NCBI RefSeq assembly: GCF_907164905.1
Contig: NZ_CAJRAF010000002.1
Location: forward strand, 124,001-188,000
DNA length: 64,000 nt
Direction: 5' to 3'
Source: Dyadobacter sp. CECT 9275
Lineage (GTDB): Bacteria > Bacteroidota > Bacteroidia > Cytophagales > Spirosomataceae
The notes below the pieces were generated by a model. It did no database searches. It was not told the origin of the DNA and saw nothing but the letters and a program-made list of their open reading frames with translations. Below are positions 16,700-25,591 of the stretch, piece by piece; the stretch's first letter is position 1, and each line of letters begins with the position of its first letter. The position numbers and the translations under genes were made by a program.

Positions 16700-18421
16700 T
16701 TATAATTTTTCTGACACAAAAGCTTTTAATCCCTTCCATACCCTTTTGTTTTCTGCCGGGTCGGAGAAAACTTCCAGCAAGGCGGTCGATGAAGTATTAT
16801 TAAAAATATTGAGTACCTGGCTCATCTCCGAAAACTCTTTGATACTGAAATATGCAATACCAGCATCCTCGGCAGTGCGTTTGGCATTCATCCCATGTTT
16901 GGTCTCGAAAAATGTTTCCAGTTCCGGTACGCCGGAAGGTCCTTCGATCATACGGAAAATATTCCCTCCATCATTGTTTAATACAATTATTTTCAAATTG
17001 TCAGGCAGTGGTTTAACCAGTAAACCGTTGCGGTCATAAAGGAAGGAAACATCCCCGATGAGCAGATACACCGGTATCTCACTAACCAGCGCTGCTCCAA
17101 TGGCAGTGCTCAAACAACCGTCTATTCCACTGGTACCCCGGTTGCATCTCACGGTGACATTTTCAAGATTCTCCCCCAGGGCATTGACGTACCGTATCGG
17201 CATACTATTGCCTATTTGTAACTGATAGCTTCCATTTATAAGCTTAATAAATGAATCTATCATCGAAAAATCATTTAACGTCGATAATTTTGCAGTATAC
17301 GTCTCTTGCCCCTGCCCAGCCAGATACTCATGATGCAGCCAGGAAGTGAGGTATGCACTGTCATTGTCTGGTTCGGAATTTTCTACAAATAACTGGTAAT
17401 CAATCTTTTCAAATAAATTATCAAAAAAATAGGCGGCAGAAACAGGTATAATTCTGGTCAATGACTGAAGTGGGTCTGCTAGAAGTGTTTCCTCACCGAT
17501 ATGCCAATGCATAACTGCCGGATTTCTCCTGAGAAATTGTTTCAATTCCTTTGAAATAAAAGATAATCCAGTGGTAATAAGTAAATCGGGGCGCAAATTT
17601 TCCGTCTTTTCGTGAGATAGAAACAGATCATGATGACGAATAATATTTACGTTGCCGGGCAGATTGGAAATACAATCTGCCACAACAGGAATATCCAGCT
17701 CCTCGGAAATTTTATATAATGATCGCCAGCTTTCCGGCTCATTCCGGCTTTGCCCAACGGCGATTAAAATACGCCGCGCACTATCCCATTCATCCAGTAG
17801 TTCGTGCCACGTCTCCGAAGACAATACGCTACTATGCCGGGCTTTGGTAATCTTACGTACCTTTTCTGATGGTTTCAGGATTTCTCCAGGTGTGGGATAA
17901 AACGGTTCCCGTATCGGAACATTCACGTGAACCGGCCCGGAGGGCTCCGTTGAAGCGATATGAATAGCTTCATTGATGAGTCTGTTGATTGCCCATACTG
18001 AGTCTTTGTGCTGATAATCCGCCGGGAGATCCGAAAACTTCTTTACATGTCTGCCAAAAATACCGGACTGATATATAGTCTGCCCGTCGTACTGGTGTAT
18101 CCATTCGGGTGGCCGGTCAGCAGTCAGAACGATCAGCGGAACCTGCTGAAAATAGGCCTCAGCAATTGCCGGGGCAAGATTATATACAGCGCTTCCGGAT
18201 GTGCAGATCAGTACAACCGGAATACGCGTTTCCTGTGCGATTCCCAGGCCTATGAAGCCTCCCGAGCGCTCATCAATGGCTACATGCATCTTAAAGCCTC
18301 CATGCCTTGCAAAAGCCAGCGTTAAAGCGGCACTGCGAGAGCCGGGAGATATTACCACATGCCGGATTCCGTGCAAAAAACAGAGTTCAGCGATATCCAG
18401 GATAGGTTGTAAAACAGCCAT
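16700..18421 (-). CDS. menD: 2-succinyl-5-enolpyruvyl-6-hydroxy-3-cyclohexene-1-carboxylate synthase
   Basis: A 573-residue thiamine diphosphate enzyme. It condenses isochorismate with 2-oxoglutarate, the first committed step of menaquinone synthesis; menaquinone is the respiratory quinone of Bacteroidota. The N-terminus has HVVISPGSRSAALTLAFARH. The thiamine diphosphate and Mg motif is GDVSFLYDRNGLL, with NNDGGNIFRMIEGPSG after it. No other men genes lie in the window. The rpoD terminator sits just upstream, so menD has its own promoter. Confidence 0.95.
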   Translation of the reverse strand: MAVLQPILDIAELCFLHGIRHVVISPGSRSAALTLAFARHGGFKMHVAIDERSGGFIGLGIAQETRIPVVLICTSGSAVYNLAPAIAEAYFQQVPLIVLTADRPPEWIHQYDGQTIYQSGIFGRHVKKFSDLPADYQHKDSVWAINRLINEAIHIASTEPSGPVHVNVPIREPFYPTPGEILKPSEKVRKITKARHSSVLSSETWHELLDEWDSARRILIAVGQSRNEPESWRSLYKISEELDIPVVADCISNLPGNVNIIRHHDLFLSHEKTENLRPDLLITTGLSFISKELKQFLRRNPAVMHWHIGEETLLADPLQSLTRIIPVSAAYFFDNLFEKIDYQLFVENSEPDNDSAYLTSWLHHEYLAGQGQETYTAKLSTLNDFSMIDSFIKLINGSYQLQIGNSMPIRYVNALGENLENVTVRCNRGTSGIDGCLSTAIGAALVSEIPVYLLIGDVSFLYDRNGLLVKPLPDNLKIIVLNNDGGNIFRMIEGPSGVPELETFFETKHGMNAKRTAEDAGIAYFSIKEFSEMSQVLNIFNNTSSTALLEVFSDPAENKRVWKGLKAFVSEKL

Positions 18422-18436
18422 ATATTATATCATTGT

Positions 18437-18463
18437 ATAAAAAAAGCCTCTTACGAGGCTTTT
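18437..18463 (-). terminator. Intrinsic terminator after rpoD
   Basis: Arms AAAAGCCTC (18442-18450) and GAGGCTTTT (18455-18463) flank a TTAC loop. An A-run on the + strand side becomes a T-tract on the minus strand. It is 35 bases past the rpoD stop and ends that transcript before menD. Confidence 0.88.
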
Positions 18464-18497
18464 AGTAATATTTCATTATCAGAGCAAACAACTTATT

Positions 18498-19361
18498 TTA
18501 CCCTAAATATGTTTTCAAAGCTTTGCTTCTTGAAACATGACGTAATCTCCTGATGGCTTTTTCTTTAATCTGACGAACACGTTCTCTTGTCAGGTTAAAC
18601 TTCTCGCCTATCTCTTCCAAAGTCATGGCATGCTCGCCGTTCAGTCCAAAATAAAGGGCTATTACATCTGCCTCTCTTTGTGTAAGGGTACAAAGCGCCC
18701 TCTGAACTTCTTTTCGCAACGATTCATTCACAAGGCCTGAATCAGGCTTATCTTCCAGATCATTTTCAAGAACATCCAGCAAACTATTTTCTTCTCCCTG
18801 TACAAACGGTGCATCCATTGATACATGCCGGCCAGAAATTTTCATTGTGTCAACAACTTCCGAAGACGATATTTCCAGTACCTCGGCCAACTCCTCGGGA
18901 GAAGGCTCACGCTCAAAACGTTGTTCCAGCTCCGAAAATGTTTTGGATATTTTATTCAGAGATCCAACCCGGTTCAAAGGAAGACGCACAATACGCGACT
19001 GCTCCGCCAGCGCCTGAAGAATAGACTGGCGAATCCACCAAACCGCATAAGATATAAATTTAAAACCCCGTGTTTCGTCAAAGCGCTGAGCAGCTTTAAT
19101 CAGACCAAGGTTTCCTTCATTGATCAAATCTCCAAGAGAAAGACCTTGATTTTGGTACTGTTTTGCAACTGAAACAACAAAACGCAAGTTAGCCTTCGTC
19201 AGTCTTTCCAGCGCCAGCTGATCTCCGTCTCTGATTTTCTGAGCTAACGTCACTTCCTCATCCGGCGTTAACAAATCTACCTTACCGATTTCCTGTAAAT
19301 ATTTGTCTAACGACTGACTCTCACGGTTGGTAATTTGTTTACTGATCTTTAGCTGTCTCAT
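18498..19361 (-). CDS. rpoD: Primary RNA polymerase sigma factor, RpoD/SigA type
   Basis: A 287-residue sigma-70 protein, the compact form typical of Bacteroidota, which lacks the long 1.1 and non-conserved regions. Region 1.2 is [20 protein letters not shown], region 2 is [20 protein letters not shown] with [11 protein letters not shown], and region 4 is [20 protein letters not shown] near the C-terminus. It recognises promoters of the TTG/TAnnTTTG type seen throughout this window. It follows pnp by 69 bases with no hairpin between, so it may be read through from pnp. Confidence 0.95.
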   Translation of the reverse strand: MRQLKISKQITNRESQSLDKYLQEIGKVDLLTPDEEVTLAQKIRDGDQLALERLTKANLRFVVSVAKQYQNQGLSLGDLINEGNLGLIKAAQRFDETRGFKFISYAVWWIRQSILQALAEQSRIVRLPLNRVGSLNKISKTFSELEQRFEREPSPEELAEVLEISSSEVVDTMKISGRHVSMDAPFVQGEENSLLDVLENDLEDKPDSGLVNESLRKEVQRALCTLTQREADVIALYFGLNGEHAMTLEEIGEKFNLTRERVRQIKEKAIRRLRHVSRSKALKTYLG

Positions 19362-19430
19362 CCTAAATTCTTATATTAATATGTTAATGTAACGACATTA
19401 TAAAATGCCCTCCGTTTGAAAAACACCATT

Positions 19431-21566
19431 TTACGCGTTTTTGTTCTCAGGTTTAGGTAGTAATACCTTTCTGGACAAACGGTATTTTCCTGTCTTCTTG
19501 TCTATTTCTACTAATTTAACCTGAACTTCTTCTCCAACCTCCAGAACTCCGTCCATTTTCTCCAATCTTTCCCACTTGATTTCGGATATATGCAACAGAC
19601 CGTCTTTGCCTGGAAGAAACTCCACAAACGCACCAAAAGGCATAATAGACTTCACCTTTCCTGAATAAATCTCGCCGATTTCGGGAACCAGGATGATTCC
19701 TTTTATTCTGCTAACCGCTTTCTCCATCGAAGTCTTATCTGCAGAAAATATACTTACAAATCCTGCACCATCTTTTTCTTCGATTGAAACGGTAGCGCCT
19801 GATTCCTTCTGAATATCCTGCACAACCTTACCTCCGGGCCCGATTACAGCACCAATCATTTCGCGGTCAATCTTGATTACGACGGCACGAGGGGTATGAG
19901 GTTTCAGATCCGGGCGACTTTCTTTAATCGTTTTATTCATTTCACCCAAAATATGAAGCCTGCCTGCTTTTGCCTGAAGCAATGCTTCGGTCAGTACCTC
20001 AAAGGAAAGGCCGTTTACTTTCATATCCATCTGGCAAGCCGTAATACCTTTTTCGGTACCGGTTACTTTAAAATCCATATCACCGAGGTGATCTTCGTCT
20101 CCCAGGATATCGGAAAGTACCGCATATTTTCCGGTCGCTTCGTCAGAAATAAGCCCCATAGCAATGCCGGATACCGGAGCCTTAATTTTAAGACCAGAAT
20201 CCATCAGTGCAAGAGAACCCGCACATACTGTTGCCATGGACGAAGAACCGTTAGATTCCAGGATATCAGAAACAATCCGGATGGTATAAGGGTTGTCCTC
20301 TGCTACCGGCAACACCTTTTTCAACGCACGTAGAGCCAGGTTTCCGTGGCCTACTTCCCTTCTGCCAGGCCCGCGGTTGGGTTTCACTTCACCTGTTGAA
20401 AATCCGGGGAAATTATAATGAAGCATAAATTTGCTATACCCGTATTTAAGCGTGGTATCTACAATTTGCTCATCATTTTTTGTTCCCAGCGTAACTGTGG
20501 TCAATGACTGAGTTTCACCTCTGGTGAAAAGAGCAGAGCCGTGTGCATGAGGCAGATAGTCCACTTCGGAAGCAATCGGCCTCACCTGGTCAAGCTGACG
20601 GCCGTCGAGACGAATCCTTTCATCCAGCACCAGGCGGCGTGATGCCTCCCAAACAAGATCATTGAAATATCTTTTGGCAAGTACTTTGTTAACTTCTTCT
20701 TCCTCTGGAATGGATGCTACAAATTCTTCCCAAACCGCCTTGAATCCGTCTTTACGAACTTGCTTGTTGGTAGAGCCCAACTGTGTTACCTTGTATATTT
20801 TGTCGTACGCAAAAGCTCTCAGACGGGCTTCCAGCTCATCATCAGACTCGTCGCCCACGTATTCTCTTTTCTCTGTTTTACCAACAGCCGCTTCAAATTC
20901 TTTCAGAGCAAGACATTGGATTTTGATAGCTTCATGCGCTACTTTAAGTGCTTCGATAATCTCATCTTCTGAAACTTCATCCATTTCGCCTTCCACCATC
21001 GCGATGTCGTCATAGGTAGCACCTACCATCAGGTCCAGTGTTGCGCGAGACAATTCCTCACTTCCAGGATTAATTACATAAGCTCCATCGATTTTAGCGA
21101 CTCTTACTTCCGACACCGGACCGTTAAACGGTATATCAGATGCAGCAAGTGCAGCAGAAGCGGCAAGTGCGGCAAGTGCATCAGGCAAAGCAGCCTGATC
21201 TGCGGAAATCAGAAATATATTAACCTGCGTTTCAGCATGATAATCGTCAGGAAAAAGAGGGCGTAATACGCGGTCAACCAGGCGGCTGATCAGTACCTCG
21301 TGGTCGGAAAGCTTACCCTCACGGCGCTGAAAACTTCCTGGTATACGTCCGGCAGAGGCAAATTTTTCCTGATAATCAACGGAAAGAGGTAAAAAATCAA
21401 GTCCTTCCTTAATTTCTTTATTGGATACAACCGTAGCAAGCAGCATGGTGTTACCCATTCTTACTACCACTGATCCATCAGCTTGTTTCGCTAGTTTTCC
21501 TGTTTCAATTGTGATTTCCCTGCCATCCGGTAAGGTTATAGTCTTGGTAACTATATTAAAGAGCAT
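19431..21566 (-). CDS. pnp: Polyribonucleotide nucleotidyltransferase
   Basis: A 711-residue 3'-5' phosphorolytic exoribonuclease of mRNA turnover. It has two RNase PH-like domains (the first with [20 protein letters not shown], the second with [18 protein letters not shown]), then KH ([20 protein letters not shown]) and S1 ([20 protein letters not shown]) domains. Full length and normal order. It follows rpsO as in many bacteria, but a perfect 14-bp hairpin lies between the two genes. Confidence 0.97.
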   Translation of the reverse strand: MLFNIVTKTITLPDGREITIETGKLAKQADGSVVVRMGNTMLLATVVSNKEIKEGLDFLPLSVDYQEKFASAGRIPGSFQRREGKLSDHEVLISRLVDRVLRPLFPDDYHAETQVNIFLISADQAALPDALAALAASAALAASDIPFNGPVSEVRVAKIDGAYVINPGSEELSRATLDLMVGATYDDIAMVEGEMDEVSEDEIIEALKVAHEAIKIQCLALKEFEAAVGKTEKREYVGDESDDELEARLRAFAYDKIYKVTQLGSTNKQVRKDGFKAVWEEFVASIPEEEEVNKVLAKRYFNDLVWEASRRLVLDERIRLDGRQLDQVRPIASEVDYLPHAHGSALFTRGETQSLTTVTLGTKNDEQIVDTTLKYGYSKFMLHYNFPGFSTGEVKPNRGPGRREVGHGNLALRALKKVLPVAEDNPYTIRIVSDILESNGSSSMATVCAGSLALMDSGLKIKAPVSGIAMGLISDEATGKYAVLSDILGDEDHLGDMDFKVTGTEKGITACQMDMKVNGLSFEVLTEALLQAKAGRLHILGEMNKTIKESRPDLKPHTPRAVVIKIDREMIGAVIGPGGKVVQDIQKESGATVSIEEKDGAGFVSIFSADKTSMEKAVSRIKGIILVPEIGEIYSGKVKSIMPFGAFVEFLPGKDGLLHISEIKWERLEKMDGVLEVGEEVQVKLVEIDKKTGKYRLSRKVLLPKPENKNA

Positions 21567-21635
21567 AGAATATTTGATATTTGTGTAGCTAAGAAACGCC
21601 GTCCTGACGTTCCTGAATTTCCGAATAATTTCCGC

Positions 21636-21677
21636 AAAAAATCAGGGAACTCATCTGAATGAAAGTTCCCTGATTTT
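21636..21677 (-). terminator. Hairpin between rpsO and pnp
   Basis: Perfect 14-bp arms (AAAATCAGGGAACT at 21638-21651, AGTTCCCTGATTTT at 21664-21677) enclose a 12-base loop. Five bases past the rpsO stop on the minus strand, it is followed by a T-tract. It may end rpsO transcripts, partly attenuate pnp, or be an RNase processing site. Confidence 0.8.
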
Positions 21678-21681
21678 ATAA

Positions 21682-21957
21682 TTACTTACGTATGTTCAAT
21701 TCGGCAATAATCGCACGGTAACGATTAATGTCGTTTTTGTAAAGATAATCCAACAATCTTCTGCGCTTTCCTACCATTTTAAGAAGCCCTAGTCTGGTAT
21801 CGTTGTCTTTCTTGTGCGTTTTAAGGTGCTCGTTCAAATAATTGATACGATACGTAAATAACGCAATTTGTGATTCGGCAGATCCTGTATCTGCACCTTC
21901 TTTTTTAAAACCTTTGGTTTCGAAGATTTCTCTCTTCTTTTCCGTAGTTAAATACAT
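21682..21957 (-). CDS. rpsO: 30S ribosomal protein S15
   Basis: A 91-residue S15 of normal length. It binds the three-way junction of 16S rRNA helices 20-22 and starts assembly of the platform. Family motifs are [20 protein letters not shown] (about 22-41), [20 protein letters not shown] and [20 protein letters not shown]. The leader carries a -7 box and a stem-loop that could mediate autoregulation. Immediately downstream are a hairpin and pnp. Confidence 0.97.
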   Translation of the reverse strand: MYLTTEKKREIFETKGFKKEGADTGSAESQIALFTYRINYLNEHLKTHKKDNDTRLGLLKMVGKRRRLLDYLYKNDINRYRAIIAELNIRK

Positions 21958-22026
21958 GATTGTAACAACAGATTAAATTATATGAATGTTTTACAGCCCC
22001 TTGCTGTAAATAAGGTTGCAAAAGTA
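21958..22026 (-). promoter_or_regulatory. rpsO promoter box and leader stem-loop
   Basis: The minus strand reads TACTTTTG at 22026-22019 (TAnnTTTG), giving a leader of about 55-60 bases. Within it an 8-bp perfect stem (TTTACAGC / GCTGTAAA, 21990-21997 and 22003-22010) closes a five-base loop that reads AAGGG in the RNA. S15 represses its own mRNA through leader structures in several bacteria. A similar role here is inference. Confidence 0.55.
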
Positions 22027-22060
22027 CTATTATTATTTTTATAATAAAAATATAATTTTA

Positions 22061-23554
22061 TTATGATTGAATAAGCCGGGATTTACCAAATCTACTCGTC
22101 CATTTATCTTTTAATCTTTTGATTTGCATCTCATATACATCCTTTTCAAACAATCTGGAATCGCTCCTGGCCTTGGCAATAAAATATAATCCTGCTATGA
22201 GCAGGGTACTGTTGGCCATCCAGGCTCCTACCGGAACGCTCAACAGGCCGTCTTTCACCAACTTATCTCCCTGATTGGTAAGCACATATAATAAAATAAA
22301 GAAGATGATCGATACCAAAACAGGCACTCCGAAGCCTCCTTTTTTGATGATCGCGCCCAATGGCGCGCCTATCAGAAACATGATCAGGCAGGAAAGTGCC
22401 TGGGTAAATTTGTGATGCATTTCCAGCTCATATTTGCTGGCATCTTTGAGCCTTGCTCCCAGATACATGTCATTTGAGTCGGCAAAATTCAGCATACTGT
22501 TACTAGCACTTTTCGCATTGGCAAGTACTTCCTTTTTAAGGCTGTCTGTCAGCGGAACGGCCAGCAGGGAGTCAACCCACTTACCTGGTTTTAGCGTTTT
22601 ATCGGTGCCCTGTTTATACTGATAGGAATAATACTGCTGGCTGTTTGGTAACAGACTTTTGGTCCCTTCGTCAAATGATTTCTTCAGCGAGTCTGCAGTA
22701 TGGCTCAGGTCTGCTATATTTTTCATAAACTCGTGGTACTTGAACTGCTGTTCATCTGTTCGTTTCATACCAAAAGACGCCAGGCTTTCAACGAGCTTGT
22801 AATGTTTGAATCCATTGCGCTGAAAACTTGAATTGCGCTGAACTCCTGCCGAAGGAGAGGATATGTAAACCGGCCTGGAACCTGCGCTGTTCACCATGTC
22901 GTCGTACATGGTACCATGATAAAGCTCGATCACCAGGTAGCTGTTGTTGTTTATCGAGTACATCCTGCCCGAATCCGCCAGGATAATCTGCGTATTACCT
23001 ACCTCATAAGAGCGGTTATCGTGTTTGTAGATCACCATCCCAATCATTCTCCCGTTTTCCAGTTTTTTATCCACCTTGATACTGTAACCGGGCAGATCAT
23101 TATAGAAAATTCCCTCCTTGATTTTCAGGGTTGCTTTGGCTGTTTTGATATCGTATAATAAACTGTACCCTTTCAGGTTGGCCCAGGGAGATACTCTGTC
23201 GTTAAAAAAGAAAGAGAAAATACTCACAAAAACAGCTACAATGAACAACGGAAGCATGGCCCGGGTAACGGAGATCCCGGCACTTTTAATAGCTGTAAGC
23301 TCGAAAAACTCGCCGAGGTTCCCGAAGGCCATGAGAGATGAAAGCAACATTGCCAGGGGCAAGGCGGTAGGGACGGTTATCAGGCTAAAATAGAAGAATA
23401 ACTGAGCGTAATCCGTGATCCCCAGATCCTTAGACACAAAATCGTCGATATAAAATATCATGATCCTCATTAAAAAAATGAAAACCACAACCGACATCGT
23501 AATCACAAAAGGCCCCCAGAAGGTCTTTAAAATAAGCTTATCCAGCTTTTTCAT
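22061..23554 (-). CDS. LptF/LptG-family permease
   Basis: A 497-residue inner membrane protein of the YjgP/YjgQ family. Family members form the permease of the LptB2FG exporter, which takes lipopolysaccharide out of the inner membrane. Membrane segments cluster at the N-terminus (about 12-35, 55-78, 100-120) and C-terminus (about 385-475), with a periplasmic beta-jellyroll between them (IKEGIFYNDLPGYSIKVDKK). The central domain carries a long insertion (about 250-350), common in Bacteroidota. Whether it is LptF or LptG cannot be told. It abuts the START-like gene with no gap, so the two form an operon. Confidence 0.9.
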   Translation of the reverse strand: MKKLDKLILKTFWGPFVITMSVVVFIFLMRIMIFYIDDFVSKDLGITDYAQLFFYFSLITVPTALPLAMLLSSLMAFGNLGEFFELTAIKSAGISVTRAMLPLFIVAVFVSIFSFFFNDRVSPWANLKGYSLLYDIKTAKATLKIKEGIFYNDLPGYSIKVDKKLENGRMIGMVIYKHDNRSYEVGNTQIILADSGRMYSINNNSYLVIELYHGTMYDDMVNSAGSRPVYISSPSAGVQRNSSFQRNGFKHYKLVESLASFGMKRTDEQQFKYHEFMKNIADLSHTADSLKKSFDEGTKSLLPNSQQYYSYQYKQGTDKTLKPGKWVDSLLAVPLTDSLKKEVLANAKSASNSMLNFADSNDMYLGARLKDASKYELEMHHKFTQALSCLIMFLIGAPLGAIIKKGGFGVPVLVSIIFFILLYVLTNQGDKLVKDGLLSVPVGAWMANSTLLIAGLYFIAKARSDSRLFEKDVYEMQIKRLKDKWTSRFGKSRLIQS

Positions 23555-23947
23555 TTAACTGCCGACAATTTCCCGTAGATTATCAATAAAACCATTCCAT
23601 AACGAGTTAAGCTCATCCTCATCCTTGTTGGCCGAGTAATCTATCACGCGTAAAAAGGTAGTCTGTGTTAAATCGCTTACCTCAAGTTTTAGTTCCACAT
23701 GGTTATTGTCCAGATCGTCTTCACTCGTATTTTCAAAATCAAAACGTACAGACTTATTAATTCTTATACTTGTCTGCCTGGCAATGTGGCTGTCGCCGTC
23801 CCAATAAAAATCATAGCGATGATCTGGCAAAACCGTTACCTTTTCGGCAAACCACTGTTCAAGCCCCGAAGGAGTGGAAATATAGGGAAATAGTACTTTC
23901 GGGGAGGAACGCAGCTCAAATTCGGTAACAAATTTATATTTTTCCAT
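23555..23947 (-). CDS. START-like (SRPBCC) domain protein
   Basis: A 130-residue single-domain protein of the helix-grip fold, as in AHSA1-like and Bacteroidota START-like proteins (FELRSSPKVLFPYISTPSGL, WFAEKVTVLPDHRYDFYWDG, LNSLWNGFIDNLREIVGS). These bind hydrophobic ligands or act as chaperone cofactors; no ligand can be named. Its stop directly adjoins the LptF/LptG start, suggesting a coupled role or simply one transcript. Confidence 0.85.
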   Translation of the reverse strand: MEKYKFVTEFELRSSPKVLFPYISTPSGLEQWFAEKVTVLPDHRYDFYWDGDSHIARQTSIRINKSVRFDFENTSEDDLDNNHVELKLEVSDLTQTTFLRVIDYSANKDEDELNSLWNGFIDNLREIVGS

Positions 23948-24100
23948 ATCAGCAAAATGTAAAAGGGAGCCCTTTCAATAATTGGTTTACCTAGTTGATT
24001 TTAAAAGTTGTAATATAGCATAATTCAATTATAAAAATCATTATTAACGTCATTCCTTTTTTCGGGCCAAGATATTTTGCAATTAAAATACCTGTTCAGG

Positions 24101-24131
24101 TTGCGTAATAAATTATTTTAACATACTTTTG
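24101..24131 (+). promoter_or_regulatory. Promoter of the CAU tRNA
   Basis: TTG (24101-24103) and TACTTTTG (24124-24131) are 20 bases apart, matching the Bacteroidota TTG/TAnnTTTG promoter. The predicted start lies about 5-8 bases before the mature tRNA 5' end, leaving a very short leader. Confidence 0.75.
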
Positions 24132-24143
24132 CACCACAATTAC

Positions 24144-24217
24144 GGCGGGGTAGCTCAGATGGTTAGAGCGTAGGATTCATAACCCTAAGGTCGGCAGTTC
24201 GATCCTGCTCCCCGCTA
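24144..24217 (+). tRNA. tRNA with CAU anticodon (Met or lysidine-modified Ile)
   Basis: The 74-nt sequence folds as a cloverleaf. The acceptor arms are GGCGGGG and CCCCGCU with discriminator A, and the D-arm has GCUC/GAGC. The anticodon loop is UUCAUAA, giving CAU, and the T-loop is UUCGAUC on a GGCAG/CUGC stem. No CCA is encoded. The anticodon stem closes with an A31-C39 mismatch and lacks the three G-C pairs of initiator tRNA. So it is elongator Met, or Ile2 with lysidine at C34. The sequence alone does not decide between them. Confidence 0.93.
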
Positions 24218-24220
24218 CCT

Positions 24221-24256
24221 AACCCGGTTTACGATACGTAGAGCGGGTTTTTCTTT
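24221..24256 (+). terminator. Terminator after the tRNA
   Basis: Arms AACCCG (24221-24226) and CGGGTT (24244-24249), with an inner TACG/CGTA stem, are followed by TTTTTCTTTT. It starts 3 bases after the tRNA discriminator, as expected for a single-tRNA transcript. Confidence 0.75.
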
Positions 24257-24385
24257 TACGGGCAACTTAGACATTGCTGTATGATCCCGTAAATGGCCCG
24301 AAACTTCAATTTCCCTTCGACCCAAATGTTATTTTCTAGTAGTGGAGAACTTTTGGGCAAATAGTTTCTTTAGACTGCCTTTCAG

Positions 24386-25492
24386 ATGGATAACATACTT
24401 TTTGATTTCTGGGATGCTTTGCTCCTCTGCGGCATCATTCAGGGTTTAGTATTGGCTGCATTACTGATCATCAGAAAAAGCTGGCCTCCTTATGCTTCCT
24501 ATTTTCTCGTTGCTACGCTACTGATTTTCGCCTTTCACAATATTCTGATTATCAGCCGCGACAGTAACTTGTCGGATGTATATCCAGTTATAGAGAACCT
24601 CCCGATTAATTTGATACTGGGATTAGGGCCCTGCATATATTTTTATGTTTTTTTTTCTCTTCACTCAAAGTATCCGAGACCACTCCTAATGGCTCACTTT
24701 ATACCGGTGACTATTCAATTCTGCTACTATCTGGCTTTAACCATCAAAGCCGACTTTCATCCGGATTATCCGTACTGGAAGTTTATCAGTCAGTCGGAGC
24801 AGATAAGCACGCTGATTTCTGTATGCGTTTACACCTACATGTCTATTCAGATGCTTCAGGTGCACCGCCAGAGTAATCTGCCATTGGTGCCCAAGGCAAA
24901 GCCCGGTATGCTGAGCTGGCTTAAAAAACTTCTGGGAGCATATATACTTCTATGGATGGTATGGCTGGTCTATACGTTCCTGGACATCTTTTATTTTAAT
25001 TACAGACTATCTCTGAGGGATTACTTTCCTCTTTACTTGTTAGTTTCCGTTTTGACATATGCCATAGGGATTATGGCTTATTTGCGCCCCAGCGTTTCTT
25101 TAGCTGAAACCGGTAATAAGTCATTCACCACAAAGGACGAAAACGATACCCAAAAACATCTCAAACTTCTGAAGGATATCATGGTAGAAGAAAAACTATA
25201 CCTCCATCCCGACCTGAAATTAAAGCATGTTGCGGATAAAACCGGGATTCCGGTTAATCTCATTTCTTATGTCATCAACAACAAGCTTGGCCAATCGTTT
25301 AACGACTGGATAAATTGTTTCAGGATCGAAGAGGTTAAAAAGCAGATAACGAGTTCCCGTTTGAAAGAAGTAACGCTTTTGGGTATTGCGTTTGAATGCG
25401 GTTTTAATTCAAAAGCAACCTTCAACCGAGTATTTAAACATCAGACAGGGCTGACTCCACGCGAATTTCTTCTACAGGCCACGAATAAATAA
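24386..25492 (+). CDS. Membrane-anchored AraC-family regulator
   Basis: A 368-residue protein. The N-terminal about 225 residues hold seven or so hydrophobic segments (LLCGIIQGLVLAALLII, YFLVATLLIFAFHNILII, LILGLGPCIYFYVFFSL and others). The C-terminal part (about 265-365) is an AraC DNA-binding domain with two helix-turn-helix motifs (LKHVADKTGIPVNLISYVIN and LLGIAFECGFNSKATFNRVF). Such fusions are common in Bacteroidota and probably sense a membrane or external signal. It is first in the + strand accessory block; the amidohydrolase gene 100 bases downstream is a plausible target. Confidence 0.88.
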   Translation: MDNILFDFWDALLLCGIIQGLVLAALLIIRKSWPPYASYFLVATLLIFAFHNILIISRDSNLSDVYPVIENLPINLILGLGPCIYFYVFFSLHSKYPRPLLMAHFIPVTIQFCYYLALTIKADFHPDYPYWKFISQSEQISTLISVCVYTYMSIQMLQVHRQSNLPLVPKAKPGMLSWLKKLLGAYILLWMVWLVYTFLDIFYFNYRLSLRDYFPLYLLVSVLTYAIGIMAYLRPSVSLAETGNKSFTTKDENDTQKHLKLLKDIMVEEKLYLHPDLKLKHVADKTGIPVNLISYVINNKLGQSFNDWINCFRIEEVKKQITSSRLKEVTLLGIAFECGFNSKATFNRVFKHQTGLTPREFLLQATNK

Positions 25493-25591
25493 GGTCTCAA
25501 AACGCGTTATAAGACCTTCCGCTTTGAAATAAACAATTCCTTTGAGCAAAGGCTTGCACATGTAGCAACTCAAAATTATAAATAGACTCAA

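Noticed and set aside
24144..24217. Initiator tRNA-fMet
   Set aside because: The anticodon stem lacks the three consecutive G-C pairs of initiator tRNAs.
25491..25518. Terminator after the membrane AraC gene (AAGGTCT/AGACCTT)
   Set aside because: Only 7 bp of stem and no T-tract; too weak to call.
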